In this document: one piece after another, positions 8,047 to 8,428 of the stretch
Layout of the letters: each line of letters opens with the position of its first letter
Numbering within the stretch: position 1 is the stretch's first letter
Assembly (NCBI GenBank): GCA_050330055.1
Contig: JBHJOF010000136.1
Location: 1-8,428, forward strand
Direction of reading: 5' to 3'
Length of the DNA stretch: 8,428 nt
Origin: JBHJOF01 sp050330055
GTDB taxonomy: Bacteria; Pseudomonadota; Alphaproteobacteria; Kiloniellales; JAKSDN01
Notes under the pieces: generated by a model
Told to the model about the DNA's origin: nothing
Databases searched by the model: none
Seen by the model: the letters and a program-made list of their open reading frames with translations, nothing else
Made by a program: the position numbers and the translations under genes

Positions 8047-8195
8047 CCCCCCTCCCCGGCCCTCCCCCTCAAGGGGGGAGGGGGAATCTGGTCGCGCTCG
8101 CGATCGGCACGACTCAAGTCACAGTCACCTCGATGCATGCGCAGACCGACACCCGAATCCCCTCCCCCCTCGAGGGGGAGGGCTAGGGAGGGGGG
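8047..8195. repeat. C/G-tract composite palindrome, 149 bp
   Basis: The outer arms 8047-8070 and 8172-8195 are inverted copies matching at 22 of 24 positions (CCCCCCTCCC..CCCTCCCCCTC). Each arm also folds locally: CCTCCCCCT-CAA-GGGGGGAGG near 8061-8080, and CCCCTCCCCCCTCGAGGGGGAGGG near 8159-8182. The approximately 70-bp centre (8089-8154) shows no coding potential. The layout and length recall the element at 5732-5877, with different detail. It lies upstream of xerD on the minus strand, in the 300-bp gap before the neighbouring gene, so any xerD promoter must lie beside or inside it; I could not identify one with confidence. Confidence 0.8.
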
Positions 8196-8246
8196 CCTCC
8201 ACAAAGGGAATGATCGGGAACTGATGCTCATAGCCGAACTTGTTAC

Positions 8247-8264
8247 ACCACGGATGACCGTGGT
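8247..8264 (-). terminator. Hairpin downstream of the partial gene
   Basis: ACCACGG (8247-8253) and CCGTGGT (8258-8264) form a perfect 7-bp stem with a four-base loop, starting 13 bases after the stop codon of the minus-strand partial gene. The position suits a terminator, but only the mixed sequence GTAACAAGTT follows on that strand, with no T-run. An operator for xerD is an alternative reading. Confidence 0.35.
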
Positions 8265-8277
8265 CATGGTGCCGGCC

Positions 8278-8428
8278 CTAGATGCGGGCGGCGAGCGCGG
8301 TCTCTATGGCCAGCGCGCGCGCCTCCTGCTCGAAGCCGACGTCGCTCAAGGCGGCCAGCACGGCGCCGATCGTGGCCGGCTCCACCGCCTCGAGGTGCTC
8401 GCCGCCGAGTGCGGCCAGGACCAGCAGC
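8278..8428 (-). CDS. Unrecognised protein, C-terminal 49 residues (cut by window)
   Basis: The minus strand is open from the window edge to a TAG stop at 8278-8280, giving 49 residues that end in ALAIETALAARI. The piece is rich in Ala, Leu and Glu and looks like two or three amphipathic helices (LLVLAALGGEHLEAVEPATI, then GAVLAALSDVGFEQEARALA), as at the end of a helical-repeat protein. Codon use, with G/C at nearly every third position, matches the real genes here and supports coding. It is upstream of xerD in the same direction. I have a vague memory of similar tails on large TPR-like or misnamed antifreeze-type proteins of Rhodospirillales, not strong enough to name. Function unknown. Confidence 0.65.
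   Translation of the reverse strand, partial: LLVLAALGGEHLEAVEPATIGAVLAALSDVGFEQEARALAIETALAARI

Noticed and set aside
8047..8195. CRISPR-like or phage attachment site next to xerD
   Set aside because: There are no regularly spaced direct repeats, no integrase-type cargo, and XerD here is the housekeeping recombinase. The symmetry is inverted, not direct.

Overview
The window looks like ordinary chromosomal DNA from a high-GC alphaproteobacterium, perhaps of Rhodospirillales/Rhizobiales type. This rests on protein character (SecA with a C-terminal zinc motif, AccA, XerD, a malyl-CoA lyase), strong G/C preference at third codon positions, and intergenic palindromes of a kind I recall from that class. 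No species can be named from the sequence alone. There are no rRNA or tRNA genes, CRISPR arrays, transposases or phage genes.

Layout: (1) 2-2320 (+) is the C-terminal ~80% of secA, cut by the window edge. (2) 2321-2811 is non-coding. I see nothing convincing in 2321-2456; 2457-2599 is a nested palindromic repeat; the rest holds a candidate extended -10 promoter. (3) 2812-3351 (+) encodes a small DUF1097-like membrane protein. (4) A GC-rich hairpin at 3390-3415 separates it from the convergent accA gene (3434-4390, -). (5) 4391-4713 is a divergent control region with a weak accA promoter, a good promoter (TTGACA-17-CATCAT), a complete TPP riboswitch (4537-4631) and a hairpin that buries the Shine-Dalgarno site of the next gene. 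(6) 4714-5685 (+) encodes a periplasmic ThiY/NMT1-type pyrimidine-binding protein. (7) 5684-5877 holds a terminator-like hairpin and a 146-bp composite palindrome. (8) 5928-6908 (-) encodes malyl-CoA/beta-methylmalyl-CoA lyase. (9) 7006-7977 (-) encodes tyrosine recombinase XerD. (10) 7978-8277 is non-coding and mostly a second C/G-tract palindrome. (11) 8278-8428 (-) is the C-terminal end of an unrecognised gene.

Functionally this is a set of unrelated housekeeping genes: protein export (SecA), fatty-acid synthesis (AccA), chromosome dimer resolution (XerD), C2/C3-CoA metabolism (Mcl) and thiamin-precursor salvage (ThiY). xerD, mcl1 and accA all lie on the minus strand in that order, with the riboswitch-thiY unit inserted facing the other way.

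I do not see a new multi-gene system. The parts most worth a second look are the TPP riboswitch, whose alternative base pairing can be traced by eye, its control of a binding-protein gene with no transporter partners beside it, and three nested intergenic palindromes of nearly equal length (143, 146 and 149 bp).
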